From contig NZ_SOGQ01000015.1 in the NCBI RefSeq assembly GCF_004403465.1, forward strand, positions 34,733-98,732: a stretch of 64,000 nucleotides of DNA. Direction: 5' to 3'. The stretch is from Cryobacterium sinapicolor. GTDB taxonomy: Bacteria > Actinomycetota > Actinomycetes > Actinomycetales > Microbacteriaceae. Below, piece after piece: positions 7,826-18,176 of the stretch; positions within the stretch are counted from its first letter, which is position 1, and each line of letters starts with the position of its first letter. Below the pieces are notes generated by a model. The model saw only the letters and a program-made list of their open reading frames with translations, searched no databases and was not told where the DNA came from. A program made the translations under genes and the position numbers.

Positions 7826-10196
7826 GGGGCTCCGTCGGGGCGTCTGAGGCACTGGCGGGGCTCAGCGGGGTGGGCGCCGCGTCTGCGGGCATGGGTTCGG
7901 GTTCTTCGGGTTCTTCGGTGGCTCCGGTGGCGGGTTCCGTGACGCTTCCCGGGTCTGTTTCAGGCGTGTCCTCGATCACCGGTTCGCTGCGTTCGCGCCG
8001 GCGGCGCAGGATGTTGCGCCATACGCCGAAGCCGAAGAACAGAACCACGAACGCGGCAAAGAGGAGGGAGCCGAGGCCCTCCCAGTCCGCGCGCACGTTG
8101 ATCGGAATGAGGGCCGGCTCCGAGATGACCGTTCCAGCCGGGGTGAGCAGGGTCACGCGCAGGGTAACGGCTCCGTTTCCCACTGCGGCCGTCACCGGAA
8201 TGGTCACGGTGCGGGCGGACTGGGCCTCGATGGTGGACTCCACCGCGTCGCCGACCAGGAGTCGTCCGTTGGAGGGGACGACCCGCACCATCACCGTCAC
8301 CGCCTGGTTCAGGGCGTTGTCCAGGGTCACCGGGATGTCGACCTGGCTGCCGACCACGTTGATGGGACCTTTGGTTGCGACCGTGATGGAGCCCAGCAGT
8401 GTCGAGGATTCCGCCAGGCTGGTGCCAACGGCATCCATCCAGCCGGCCTTCTGGCTCGCCCAGGAGTTGGACAGGAGGGCCATCAGGTCCAGTCGCTGCG
8501 TGCCTGTGACGACGGCCGAGTCGGACAGCGTTGAGGAGAAGGCGGTGACCGCGGTCTCGCGCTTGAGGAGTTGGCCGGCCAGGGCCACGCGATCGGCCGG
8601 TTCGGCCTGACTGTCGAAGTCCACGTCTTCGGCGGGGACGGATGCCCGCAGCTCCGTCAGCGTGGACGGCGCGAACCACAGGAGCCCGGCCAGAGCGTCG
8701 ATGGTCTCGGTGAGTCGGTCCGCGCTGGGCGGCCAGCCGCGGGCGAAAGTGGCCAGGAGGGTGCGGGCGGTTCCGGGACGCTCGGCCGAGACGACCGCCA
8801 GCTGCGAGCTGACCCGCGACATGGCTTCTCGCCACGCGTCATCCGTTGATGCGGACGCGGCGGTACGCAGCGCGGTAGCGAGAGGGTCATCGACGACCAG
8901 GCCCAGCCCGTTGCCGGTACCGAGAGCAAGGGGGGCGTTGGGGGTGAAGTCACCGGCAGCACCGGATACGTTCGAACCGCCGAGGATCGTCGTGGTGAGG
9001 CCACTGGCCGTGAAGAGATCGAGGTCGGTATTCGCGACGGCGCCCTCGGTCGGCCAGCCGATGTCTGTGGCGCTATATTCCCAGGCGAGCAACTCTTCCA
9101 TGGACGGTGGTGTGCCGTCGGTCGGTGGTGTGGCCGGGTCCGCCGAGGGCACGGTCGTTCCAGACCCTGACTGGGTACCGGGGTCGGCGGTCGGTGACCC
9201 CGCCTGGTCCGTCAGGGTGAACAGGGCCGGGTCGATCGCCTGGTCGAACGTGGTCGGAGTGAGCAGCAGCTCGGCTCCGGCCTGAGATTGCAGGGCGAGG
9301 TCGGCATCTGCATAGCTGAGCGGGAATATATCGTTCGGAGCCTGGTCCAGCCGGTTCAGCCACGCGATCGCGCTGGGCGGTGCCGCCGAGCCGAGGATTC
9401 GGATGGAGGCGATGATCAACGGGTCGATGGCGATGGTGACCGCTCGACCGACCACGCCGTCGAGCTGGCGGCTGAGAACACCGGTCGGAGCCGTGAAGGT
9501 CTCGAGGGCCTTCGACGTGATCAGGCCGGCCGATTGAGCCGGGACCGTGATCGGCATGATCAGCGACACGTTGACGGGGGTGACCTCTTCATCGGAGTAC
9601 CAGACGAAGGTGCCCCGGCCCTCGGCGCGAACCCTGTCGCCCGTACTCAGGGTGGCCGCGATGCCGCGGGCTCCCCAGGCGTTGCCGCTGGTGAGGCCCA
9701 CGGCGTCGGCCGGAACCGCAATGGTGAAGATCTCGGTGCTGTCCGGCTGGATGGACGCGGTCATGGGCTGGCTCAGCATGAGGTCGCCGGATTTTCTGTT
9801 CTTCTCGGGATCGAGCCAGTTGTTGAGGGCGTTGCGGCTGATCAGGGCCCGCTCCGCGAGGAAAAGGTCGATAGTCCCGGGAGAGATGGTGTCCGGGGTC
9901 GCGTTCTGGACGGTGACGGTGACGGTCAGGTCCTGGCCGGCCTTCAGGGGCTCCAGAGTTGTGGGGGCCACGTGCAGGGTGACCGCATTGGCGGACACGG
10001 CGGCGGGGGGCTGCGCGGCCGTGAAAGCGGGCGCCGTGACGGATGCGGATGCGGGCAGACCGGCGGCGGCGACCGGCACAGCCCCGGCCAGAAGTCCGAT
10101 CAGGAGGACGCCGAGCGGCCTCCTCGTGCGTGACCAGACGCCGCGGATCGCTCCGGGGAGCGCGGGCCGATGCTTAAGAACAGACTCGGCCACCAT
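7818..10196 (-). CDS. Large secreted/membrane-anchored DUF6049 family protein
   Basis: A 792-residue envelope protein of the kind always found just upstream of murJ in Actinobacteria (the Rv3909 position). It has an N-terminal signal/anchor around residues 28-50, a long Ser/Thr/Ala-rich extracellular part, a C-terminal membrane helix (LLFAAFVVLFFGFGVW), then a basic stop-transfer and an acidic Pro/Glu-rich tail. Function is unknown; synteny suggests a link to cell-wall export. Related genomes often carry a NUDIX hydrolase gene between this locus and cca, which is absent here. A -10 box (TAGAAT) ends 8 nt before the ATG with no ribosome site between, suggesting a leaderless mRNA. Confidence 0.8.
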   Translation of the reverse strand: MVAESVLKHRPALPGAIRGVWSRTRRPLGVLLIGLLAGAVPVAAAGLPASASVTAPAFTAAQPPAAVSANAVTLHVAPTTLEPLKAGQDLTVTVTVQNATPDTISPGTIDLFLAERALISRNALNNWLDPEKNRKSGDLMLSQPMTASIQPDSTEIFTIAVPADAVGLTSGNAWGARGIAATLSTGDRVRAEGRGTFVWYSDEEVTPVNVSLIMPITVPAQSAGLITSKALETFTAPTGVLSRQLDGVVGRAVTIAIDPLIIASIRILGSAAPPSAIAWLNRLDQAPNDIFPLSYADADLALQSQAGAELLLTPTTFDQAIDPALFTLTDQAGSPTADPGTQSGSGTTVPSADPATPPTDGTPPSMEELLAWEYSATDIGWPTEGAVANTDLDLFTASGLTTTILGGSNVSGAAGDFTPNAPLALGTGNGLGLVVDDPLATALRTAASASTDDAWREAMSRVSSQLAVVSAERPGTARTLLATFARGWPPSADRLTETIDALAGLLWFAPSTLTELRASVPAEDVDFDSQAEPADRVALAGQLLKRETAVTAFSSTLSDSAVVTGTQRLDLMALLSNSWASQKAGWMDAVGTSLAESSTLLGSITVATKGPINVVGSQVDIPVTLDNALNQAVTVMVRVVPSNGRLLVGDAVESTIEAQSARTVTIPVTAAVGNGAVTLRVTLLTPAGTVISEPALIPINVRADWEGLGSLLFAAFVVLFFGFGVWRNILRRRRERSEPVIEDTPETDPGSVTEPATGATEEPEEPEPMPADAAPTPLSPASASDAPTEPRA

Positions 10197-10203
10197 GTAG
10201 GGG

Positions 10204-10209
10204 ATTCTA
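10204..10209 (-). promoter_or_regulatory. -10 box for the DUF6049-murJ transcript (leaderless)
   Basis: TAGAAT on the minus strand ends 8 nt before the ATG at 10196. Confidence 0.6.
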
Positions 10210-10264
10210 CGGCTTCGACGCCGGGATCACGCCGCACCGGGGCAGCCGACGCAGGTCCAGCAAC

Positions 10265-10270
10265 TAACAT
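10265..10270 (+). promoter_or_regulatory. -10 box for cca (leaderless)
   Basis: TAACAT ends exactly 7 nt before the ATG at 10277, so transcription should start at the start codon. Confidence 0.55.
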
Positions 10271-10276
10271 GGAGGC

Positions 10277-11707
10277 ATGCAGAGCGTTGCGACAGCCCTC
10301 AAGCGGCTGGGCGACCTGGCTGCCACCCCGACCGTTTCCCGCCTGGCGACCGCGTTCCTGAAGGCCGGGTATGAACTGGCCCTCGTCGGCGGACCGGTCC
10401 GCGACGCCTTCCTCGACCGGCCGATCAACGACCTCGATTTCACCACCGATGCCACGCCGGACCAGATCCTGCAGATCGTGAAGCCGATCTCGGATGCCCA
10501 CTGGGACATCGGCCGTGCTTTCGGCACGATCGGGGCCCAGGTCGCCGGCGAGAAGGTGGAGATCACGACTTACCGCTCTGACAGCTACGACGGTCAGACG
10601 CGCAAACCCGAAGTCGTCTTCGGCCACCGCCTGGAGGACGATCTGCTGCGCCGTGATTTCACGGTGAACGCGTTGGCTCTGCGGCTGCCGGGGCTGACTT
10701 TGGTTGACCCTGCGAACGGCATCGACGACCTCCTGGCCGGCGTTCTGCGCACGCCGATCTCCCCGGAGATCTCCTTCGGCGACGATCCTCTCCGCATGAT
10801 GCGGGCGGCCCGGTTCACCGCCCAGCTCGGATTCTCCCTCCATGTCGACACCGCGGAAGCGATGGAAGCGATGGCCGATCGCATCCTTAACATCTCGGCC
10901 GAACGCATCGGCGATGAGCTCACGAAGCTGCTGCGCGCGGACAACCCGCATGTCGGGATCGAGCTGCTGGTGGACTCCGGTCTCTGCACCCGGGTGCTGC
11001 CGGAGATCCCCGCCCTACGGCTCGAGGTTGACGAGCACCACCACCACAAGGATGTCTATCAGCACACTCTGACGGTGCTGGACCAGGCCATCGGCTACGA
11101 GAGGTCCCGCGGCGGCTTCGACGGCCCCGACCTGATCGTGCGCCTGGCGGCGCTGCTGCACGACATCGGCAAGCCCGCGACGCGCAAGCTCGAGCCGGGC
11201 GGCGTGGTCAGCTTCTACCACCACGACCTGGTCGGTGCGAAGCTGGCGAAGAAGCGGCTGCGGGCGCTGCGGTTCGACAACGAGACTACCGCCGCCGTGG
11301 CACGCCTGATCGAGCTTCACCTGCGCTTCTTCGGCTACACCGAGGGTGCCTGGACTGACTCGGCGGTGCGGCGCTACGTGCGGGACGCCGGCGACCAGCT
11401 GGAGCGCTTGCACATCCTGACCCGCGCGGACGTCACCACCCGCAACCGCCGCAAGGCGGACCGGCTCGGCTTCGCCTACGACGACCTGGAACAGCGCATC
11501 AAGGAGCTGAACGAGCAGGAGGAGATGGCGGCGGTGCGCCCCGATCTCGACGGTGAGCAGATCATGGCCGTCCTCGGCGTGGGTCCGGGCCGCGAGGTCG
11601 GCGAGGCCTACCGCTACCTGCTCGAGCAAAGGCTGGATGACGGGCCGCTCGGCGAAGACGAGGCCACCCGCCGCTTGACCGCCTGGTGGGCCGAGCGCGC
11701 TCAGTAG
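10277..11707 (+). CDS. cca: CCA tRNA nucleotidyltransferase with HD domain
   Basis: A 476-residue class II nucleotidyltransferase that adds or repairs the 3'-CCA end of tRNAs; often annotated pcnA in Actinobacteria. The catalytic head shows GGPVRD near residue 38, DLDFTTDA with the two metal-binding aspartates, and RRDFTVNAL. The C-terminal half carries an HD phosphohydrolase domain (LLHDIGKPATR). It diverges from the DUF6049-murJ transcript with an 80-bp gap, the usual actinobacterial arrangement. Confidence 0.95.
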   Translation: MQSVATALKRLGDLAATPTVSRLATAFLKAGYELALVGGPVRDAFLDRPINDLDFTTDATPDQILQIVKPISDAHWDIGRAFGTIGAQVAGEKVEITTYRSDSYDGQTRKPEVVFGHRLEDDLLRRDFTVNALALRLPGLTLVDPANGIDDLLAGVLRTPISPEISFGDDPLRMMRAARFTAQLGFSLHVDTAEAMEAMADRILNISAERIGDELTKLLRADNPHVGIELLVDSGLCTRVLPEIPALRLEVDEHHHHKDVYQHTLTVLDQAIGYERSRGGFDGPDLIVRLAALLHDIGKPATRKLEPGGVVSFYHHDLVGAKLAKKRLRALRFDNETTAAVARLIELHLRFFGYTEGAWTDSAVRRYVRDAGDQLERLHILTRADVTTRNRRKADRLGFAYDDLEQRIKELNEQEEMAAVRPDLDGEQIMAVLGVGPGREVGEAYRYLLEQRLDDGPLGEDEATRRLTAWWAERAQ

Positions 11708-11761
11708 GTGTGTTCTGCGGGCTCCTCGGCGCTGCTGTTCCGACGACGCTCGCTGTTTGTG

Positions 11762-11793
11762 CCGAGAGTAGCCACGCGGGTGGCGACTCTCGG
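11762..11793 (+). terminator. Hairpin after cca, possible terminator
   Basis: CCGAGAGT pairs with ACTCTCGG (11762-11769 / 11786-11793), and an inner GCCAC/GTGGC stem closes a 4-nt loop. There is no U run. The outer arm resembles the hairpin at 32030-32078. Confidence 0.5.
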
Positions 11794-11935
11794 TTGAACC
11801 GGCGACATTCGAGAAGCAGTGGAACTGCGCGAGCGGATGTTGGACTATCCCTCCACAGGTCGTCCGCCGCCGATCTGGGCCACAGGAGCCCCCATTGCGA
11901 TCGGAGCAAGGGGGCCGCCCCACCAGCATGGGGCC

Positions 11936-12976
11936 ATGAATCCCGACTCCTCGCATGACTGGCGGCCACTGCACCTCGGTCGTGACGCTCGGCTTCTCGG
12001 CAACGATGGGCGCCCTGTCCAGCGGTTGGTCGACTCCGGTCAAGCGGTTCGCCTGCGGCGTGGCGTTACCGTCGACGCGACCGGCTGGGACACGATCAGT
12101 GATCGGGATCGGTACTTCCTGCGTATGCGCGCTGTGGGGGCCACCAGGAAGTCTCAGCCCGTTTATTCCCACCAATCGGCTGCTGTTCTGTGGGGCCTGC
12201 CCATCATCGGACGATGGCCTGACGAGGTCCACCTCATGGCGGCCGGTAAATCCGGCGTGCACTCGAAGAACGGGGTGACCTGGCACCACGACCGACTGCC
12301 CGACGAGGATGTCGTGGAGATCGATGGGATGTTTGTCACGAGTCTCCTGCGCACCCTGATCGATATTGCGCGAACGGTGGGATTCCTGTCAGCAGTCGCC
12401 GCGCTCGATCTGGGAACGAAACCTCAGTTCATCCTGCCGAATGGCCGGGCTGCGTTCGGGATCGACCGCGACGGCCTGCTCGATCGACTCGACTCCGACG
12501 GACCCACGCGTGGGGCACGAACCGCTCGGATCGCCATTGTCTTCTGCGACAATCGTTCGGGTTCGGTGGGCGAGTCCCTCAGCCGGGGACAGATTCACCT
12601 GTGCGGATTCCCGCCCCCTGAACTGCAAGTCTCCTTCGTGCACGACGATAGGCAGGAAGACATCACGGACTTCCGGTGGGTACAGAAACAGGAGACCCGC
12701 ACGCTCCGCCTCCTCGGCGAATTCGACGGCAAAGTCAAATACACGAGGGATGCCTTCATGGGCGGGCGGACCATTGAAGAAGTCGTTTGGTCGGAAAAGC
12801 TCCGCGAGGACCGGCTCCGCGGGACCGGGCACGGAATGGCGCGATGGATCTGGGCGGTAGCGCTGCACCGGGAGAGCCTGCACAGGCTCCTTCTGGCCGC
12901 CGGGTTGCGTCCCGAACCAGGGAAACGTCTTGTCGGAGAAGCGAATGTCGCCGGTCGTGCCCAGAATCGCCGGTAG
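11936..12976 (+). CDS. AbiEi-like / DUF559-type protein, orphan
   Basis: A 346-residue protein with the two-part layout common in Actinobacteria. The N-terminal half resembles AbiEi antitoxin/transcriptional-regulator proteins (RRGVTVDATGW, then SHQSAAVLWGLPIIG, then a TSLLRTLIDIAR helix). The C-terminal half resembles a DUF559/Vsr-like endonuclease fold (GSVGESLSRGQIHLCGF, DFRW, LLGEFDGKVKY, EKLREDRLR). The glutamate of GESLSR and the acidic D and E-x-D-x-K residues fit a PD-(D/E)XK site. No AbiEii-like toxin is adjacent. The ATG at 11936 has weak upstream signals; the ORF is open for 39 more codons. Function is unproven, and it sits inside an otherwise conserved core block. Confidence 0.65.
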   Translation: MNPDSSHDWRPLHLGRDARLLGNDGRPVQRLVDSGQAVRLRRGVTVDATGWDTISDRDRYFLRMRAVGATRKSQPVYSHQSAAVLWGLPIIGRWPDEVHLMAAGKSGVHSKNGVTWHHDRLPDEDVVEIDGMFVTSLLRTLIDIARTVGFLSAVAALDLGTKPQFILPNGRAAFGIDRDGLLDRLDSDGPTRGARTARIAIVFCDNRSGSVGESLSRGQIHLCGFPPPELQVSFVHDDRQEDITDFRWVQKQETRTLRLLGEFDGKVKYTRDAFMGGRTIEEVVWSEKLREDRLRGTGHGMARWIWAVALHRESLHRLLLAAGLRPEPGKRLVGEANVAGRAQNRR

Positions 12977-13087
12977 AGCGGCGATGATCGGCACATTCGG
13001 CGACTCTCGCGGCGGCGGCGGCCGCGGCAGAGAGTGTGCCAAACGGGTACGTGGGCGGGGGTGGTGGCGGAGGGCTGCCACTTCCGG

Positions 13088-13201
13088 TAGTCTTGGCAGG
13101 TTGTCTGTGCGCCGGATTCCCGGCCTCCGCTTTCGACACATGCACAACCCTCCTGTTGCAGAGATTCTGCAGCCGTTTAGTCCGAAGGAGGTGGGTTAGT
13201 C
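13088..13201 (+). promoter_or_regulatory. rpsF leader with possible -10 box and strong RBS
   Basis: TAGTCT (13088-13093) is a plausible -10, followed by an about 105-nt untranslated leader with GC-rich pairings and ending in GAAGGAGG 10 nt before the rpsF ATG. In many bacteria this leader binds the S6:S18 complex for autoregulation; I cannot confirm that motif here. Confidence 0.4.
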
Positions 13202-13759
13202 ATGCATCAGTACGAGTTGATGGTTATCCTCGATCCCGAGATCGATGAGCGCACCGTAGCTCCCAGCCTTGACAAGTTCCTCAACGTTGTTCGCAACGAT
13301 GGTGGAACCATTGACAAGGTTGACGTTTGGGGTCGCCGCCGTCTCGCCTACGAGATCAACAAGAAGTCCGAAGGCATCTACGCCATTGTCGACTTCACCG
13401 CGAACGCTTCTGCCACGGCCGAGCTCGACCGCCAGCTGAAGCTGTCGGAAGCCGTCATGCGCACCAAGGTTCTTCGCGCAGAAGAGGGCATCGCCCAGGT
13501 TGCCGTCGCAAGCAAGCTTGCCGCCGAGAAGGCCGCCCGCAAGGCAGCCAACCCGAAGGTAATCGCTGCGAAGGCTGAAGCCGCCGCTGCCGCCCCGACC
13601 GCCAAGGTCGCCGCGTCCGTGAAGCCCGCATCGGCAGCTGCTGCCGCCGCGGTCAAGGCTGCTCCGGCCAAGGTCGAAGCCCCGGCTGCCGACGCTCCTG
13701 CCACGGCAGAAGCTGTCGCCGCCCCGGTCGAGTCCGCCGACAAGGCAAGCGACAAGTAG
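13202..13759 (+). CDS. rpsF: 30S ribosomal protein S6 with long Ala-rich tail
   Basis: A 185-residue protein whose first about 95 residues are a normal S6 ([30 protein letters not shown]). S6 binds 16S rRNA with S18 on the small-subunit platform. The remaining about 90 residues are a low-complexity Ala/Lys/Pro/Val extension, roughly doubling the usual length. The GC-rich, in-phase sequence continues without a break to the stop, so it is a genuine extension. It heads rpsF-ssb-rpsR-rplI. Confidence 0.97.
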   Translation: MHQYELMVILDPEIDERTVAPSLDKFLNVVRNDGGTIDKVDVWGRRRLAYEINKKSEGIYAIVDFTANASATAELDRQLKLSEAVMRTKVLRAEEGIAQVAVASKLAAEKAARKAANPKVIAAKAEAAAAAPTAKVAASVKPASAAAAAAVKAAPAKVEAPAADAPATAEAVAAPVESADKASDK

Positions 13760-13762
13760 CCC

Positions 13763-14266
13763 GTGGCCGGCGAGACCGTAATTACCGTGGTGGGCAACCT
13801 CACCAGCGATCCGGAGCTGCGTTACACGCAGAACGGGCTGGCGGTTGCCAACTTCACCATCGCATCCACTCCGCGCAATTTCGATCGCGCGACCAGTGAG
13901 TGGAAAGATGGCGAGTCGCTCTTCCTGCGCGCGAGCGTTTGGCGTGAATTCGCCGAGCACGTGGCTGGTTCGCTGACCAAGGGTACCCGTGTCATCGCTT
14001 CCGGGCGTCTCAAGCAGCGTTCGTATGAGACGAAGGAAGGCGAGAAGCGAACGAGCATGGAGCTCGAGATCGACGAAATCGGTCCTTCGCTGAAATACGC
14101 CACCGCTCAGCTCACTCGAGCGCAGTCATCGTCTTCTCCTCGTGGCGGCGGCGCACCTGCCGTTGCCGGAAACGACGAGCCCTGGGCTGCCAGCGCCCCC
14201 GCCGCGAACACCGGCGGAGATGTCTGGAACACTCCGGGAAACTTCAGCGACGAGACACCCTTCTAA
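13763..14266 (+). CDS. ssb: Single-stranded DNA-binding protein
   Basis: A 167-residue SSB: OB-fold in about residues 1-110 ([38 protein letters not shown]), then a flexible Gly/Ala/Ser linker and the acidic protein-interaction tip DETPF. It coats ssDNA in replication and repair. GTG start 3 nt after the rpsF stop, so translation is likely coupled. Confidence 0.95.
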   Translation: MAGETVITVVGNLTSDPELRYTQNGLAVANFTIASTPRNFDRATSEWKDGESLFLRASVWREFAEHVAGSLTKGTRVIASGRLKQRSYETKEGEKRTSMELEIDEIGPSLKYATAQLTRAQSSSSPRGGGAPAVAGNDEPWAASAPAANTGGDVWNTPGNFSDETPF

Positions 14267-14290
14267 GCCGAGCCTTTCAGGCTGTCGGCT
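14266..14290 (+). other. Hairpin between ssb and rpsR
   Basis: Arms AGCCG-AGCCT and AGGCT-CGGCT with a 2-nt bulge, not followed by a U run. More likely an RNA processing or stability element than a terminator. Confidence 0.4.
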
Positions 14291-14322
14291 GAAAAACACT
14301 TCTTTTAGAAAGTAAGGAAATC

Positions 14323-14586
14323 ATGGCTGGAAAGTCGAGCGGCGACCGCCGCAAGCCGCTCCGCGGTGCAAAGGGTGGCAAGAACGCCGCTCCCGCGAAG
14401 TCGATCCGGGTTGGTGTCATCGATTACAAGGATGTCCCCACCCTCCGCAAGTTCATCTCCGAGCGTGGAAAGATCCGCGCCCGTCGCATCACCGGTGTTT
14501 CCGTTCAGGAGCAGCGTCTCATCGCCCGCGCCGTTAAGAACGCTCGCGAAATGGCGCTGCTGCCCTACGCCGGTTCAGGCAGGTAG
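14323..14586 (+). CDS. rpsR: 30S ribosomal protein S18
   Basis: An 87-residue S18 with the conserved core [17 protein letters not shown] and [21 protein letters not shown]. It partners S6 on 16S rRNA. It contains no cysteine, so it is the zinc-independent form, like L28, L33 and S14 at 38649-39360. Confidence 0.97.
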   Translation: MAGKSSGDRRKPLRGAKGGKNAAPAKSIRVGVIDYKDVPTLRKFISERGKIRARRITGVSVQEQRLIARAVKNAREMALLPYAGSGR

Positions 14587-14594
14587 GACACCTC

Positions 14595-15044
14595 ATGTCA
14601 AAAATCATTCTGACGCACGAGGTCTCCGGCCTCGGTGCACCCGGTGACATCGTCGAGGTCAAGAACGGGTACGCCCGTAACTACCTCTACCCGCAGGGAT
14701 TCGCTGTTTCCTGGACTCGCGGTGGCGAGAAGCAGATTCAGCAGATCAAGGCCGCTCGCGTAGCCCGCGAGCACGCCACCCTCGAAGACGCGCAGGCCCT
14801 CAAGGCTGCACTCGAGAACGCCAAGGTCAAGCTGGTCGTCAAGGCCGGCGAAGGCGGACGTCTCTTCGGCTCCGTCAAGACCACGGATGTTGCGGATGCA
14901 GTTGCCGCAGCCGGTCTCGGCGCCCTTGACAAGCGCAAGATCGAGCTCAGCCCGATCAAGATGACCGGTGAGCACCAGGCAACGGTTCGTCTTCGTGACG
15001 AACTGAGCGCCACCATCACACTGCTGGTGGTAGCTGCCAAGTAA
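14595..15044 (+). CDS. rplI: 50S ribosomal protein L9
   Basis: A 149-residue L9 with the N-terminal signature [22 protein letters not shown], a connecting helix and a C-terminal RNA-binding domain ([16 protein letters not shown]). It starts 8 nt after rpsR, and a strong hairpin follows. Confidence 0.97.
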   Translation: MSKIILTHEVSGLGAPGDIVEVKNGYARNYLYPQGFAVSWTRGGEKQIQQIKAARVAREHATLEDAQALKAALENAKVKLVVKAGEGGRLFGSVKTTDVADAVAAAGLGALDKRKIELSPIKMTGEHQATVRLRDELSATITLLVVAAK

Positions 15045-15065
15045 GCATCTCAGCTTCACGCTCGG

Positions 15066-15107
15066 GTAGCGGTGGGTTCCGAAAGGAACCCACCGCTACA
15101 CCTGTTT
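15066..15107 (+). terminator. Terminator of the rpsF-ssb-rpsR-rplI operon
   Basis: A perfect 15-bp stem (15066-15080 / 15085-15099) capped by a GAAA tetraloop, then a short T stretch. Confidence 0.85.
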
Positions 15108-15171
15108 AAGCAATGCCGCACACCCAACCGGGGGTGATTTTCGGCCTCGAACATGAGGGACTGTACACAGG

Positions 15172-15359
15172 TTTTCCCACACCTCGACAAGATTCAACAC
15201 GTACTTTAGACAGGTTTTCTTCACACAGCTGTGAATAGATTTAATAGCTGATCAAACGTATATTCTCCGAAAGAAAACTTAAGTTTTCCACAGTTGATTC
15301 CACAGCTTGTGCACAAGACACGCGGCGTTTCGCCCAGATTCTCCACAGGCTTATCCACA
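15172..15359 (+). promoter_or_regulatory. AT-rich DnaA-box-like cluster upstream of dnaB
   Basis: In this 190-bp stretch I find one perfect DnaA box TTATCCACA (15351-15359) and near matches TTTCCCACA (15173-15181), TTTTCCACA (15284-15292), GATTCCACA (15296-15304), TTGTGCACA (15307-15315) and TTCTCCACA (15339-15347). They flank an AT-rich core at about 15218-15290, which stands out in a high-GC genome. It may control dnaB, bind DnaA as a titration site, or be a relic or auxiliary origin element. Confidence 0.65.
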
Positions 15360-15366
15360 GGGTGGT

Positions 15367-15396
15367 TTGTTGTCCGCCGAGCCGGGTCCGTATGGT
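15367..15396 (+). promoter_or_regulatory. Possible dnaB promoter
   Basis: TTGTTG (15367-15372), 18-bp spacer, TATGGT (15391-15396), placed just after the perfect DnaA box. The mRNA leader would be about 85 nt. Confidence 0.4.
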
Positions 15397-15487
15397 GGGC
15401 AGGCGGCCGCAATCGAGGTGTGCACAGGGTCCGGCAGCGATGTCGGAGGGCCCTGATAGAACTGCACCACGACTAAAGGAGGCACAA

Positions 15488-16879
<1,392 letters not shown>

Positions 16880-16889
16880 CCGCGCCGCC

Positions 16890-16916
16890 GCCGCCCGGTC
16901 ATATACACCGGGCGGC
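16890..16916 (+). terminator. Hairpin after dnaB
   Basis: A 10-bp stem GCCGCCCGGT / ACCGGGCGGC with a 7-nt loop and no U tract, of the kind common at gene ends in high-GC Actinobacteria. Confidence 0.55.
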
Positions 16917-17018
16917 ACCCGAACCGCACTACGCTACGAGCGGGGATGAAAGTGCCGCGCAAGCGTTCGGAACGGTCCGTTCTCGCTCGTGGCCGGTCGC
17001 CACGAAGGAGACATGCGC

Positions 17019-18176
17019 GTGAGAGTCGGCATCGGACGAGAACGTCTGCAGGGTGAGCGCCGGGTTGCGGCGACTCCCGAGACAGTGACCCAGCTCATGG
17101 CCCTCGGACTCGAGGTTCTGATCGAAACCGGTGCGGGCGACGCGTCCGGTCACAGTGACGCCGCCTACACGGATGCCGGTGGCACCGTCGTGCCGCACCT
17201 CACTCCGGGCGACCTCGACGTCTACTGTCACGTCCGCCCCCTCGACCGGGAGTTCGCGGCCACTCTCCGCCCCGGCACGATCACGGTCGGCCTGGCCTCG
17301 CCGGCCTCCGAGCTGGCCACTGTGGCCGCCCTGGCCGCGGCAGGCGCCACGGCCTTCGCCCTCGAGCTGGTGCCGCGCATCTCCCGCGCGCAGTCGATGG
17401 ACGCGCTCACTTCCCAGTCGCTCGTCTCCGGCTACCGGGTGGTGCTCGAGGCGGCCATCCGTTTCCCCCGTTTCTTCCCGCTCTACATGACCGCTGCCGG
17501 AACGATTCCGCCGGCCCGCGTGCTCGTGCTGGGCGCAGGCGTGGCCGGACTGCAGGCTATCGCCACGGCCAAGCGCCTCGGCGCCCGGGTGTCGGGCTAC
17601 GACGTGCGACCGGCCTCGGCCGATGAGGTGACCTCCATGGGCGGTACCTTCGTGAACCTCGACCTGGATGCCGTGGAGGGCACGGGCGGCTACGCCCGCG
17701 AACTCAGCGAAGACCGTGCCGTGCGCCAGCGCGAACTTCTCGCGCCGTACGTGGCCGCCGCCGACGTGATGATCACCACGGCGGCCATCCCCGGCCGGGC
17801 GGCCCCGCTGCTCGTCACGCACGACATGGTGGCCGCGATGCGCCCGGGCTCGGTCGTGATCGACCTGGCCGCCGAAACCGGGGGGAACGTCGAGGGTGTT
17901 GTCGCCGGTGCGGACACCCTGGTGCCCACCCGGGCCGGTGACGGCTCCGTGACGCTGGTCGGTATGAAGGATGCTCCCTCCACGATGCCGGCGGATGCCT
18001 CCCGGCTTTTCGCCAAGAACGTGGCCAACTTGCTCGCCCTGATGACCGTCGATGGCCGGGTGACGCCCGACTTCACCGACGAGGTCGTCGCCGGGGCCTG
18101 CCTGACGCATGACGGCACGATCCGGCACGAACCGACGGCCGCCGCTGTGGCCGCCGCCGGGACAGGAGAACACTGA
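17019..18176 (+). CDS. pntAA: NAD(P) transhydrogenase subunit alpha, soluble part
   Basis: A 385-residue NAD(H)-binding domain I of proton-translocating transhydrogenase, related to alanine dehydrogenase. Visible are VGIGRERLQGERRVAATP at the start, RAQSMDALTSQS, the Rossmann glycine motif VLVLGAGVAGLQAIATAKRLGA, and VIDLAAETGGN. I prefer the GTG at 17019, 8 nt after GAAGGAG, over the ATG at 17013, which is too close. Its stop (TGATG) overlaps the next gene. The complex exchanges hydride between NADH and NADP+ using the proton gradient. Confidence 0.93.
   Translation: MRVGIGRERLQGERRVAATPETVTQLMALGLEVLIETGAGDASGHSDAAYTDAGGTVVPHLTPGDLDVYCHVRPLDREFAATLRPGTITVGLASPASELATVAALAAAGATAFALELVPRISRAQSMDALTSQSLVSGYRVVLEAAIRFPRFFPLYMTAAGTIPPARVLVLGAGVAGLQAIATAKRLGARVSGYDVRPASADEVTSMGGTFVNLDLDAVEGTGGYARELSEDRAVRQRELLAPYVAAADVMITTAAIPGRAAPLLVTHDMVAAMRPGSVVIDLAAETGGNVEGVVAGADTLVPTRAGDGSVTLVGMKDAPSTMPADASRLFAKNVANLLALMTVDGRVTPDFTDEVVAGACLTHDGTIRHEPTAAAVAAAGTGEH

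Noticed and set aside
14266..14290. Terminator between ssb and rpsR
   Set aside because: Hairpin without U tract inside a conserved operon; polymerase must pass to reach rpsR and rplI.
15172..15359. This is the chromosomal origin itself
   Set aside because: dnaA and dnaN are not adjacent and the parS cluster is 13 kb away; I keep it only as a DnaA-binding region.
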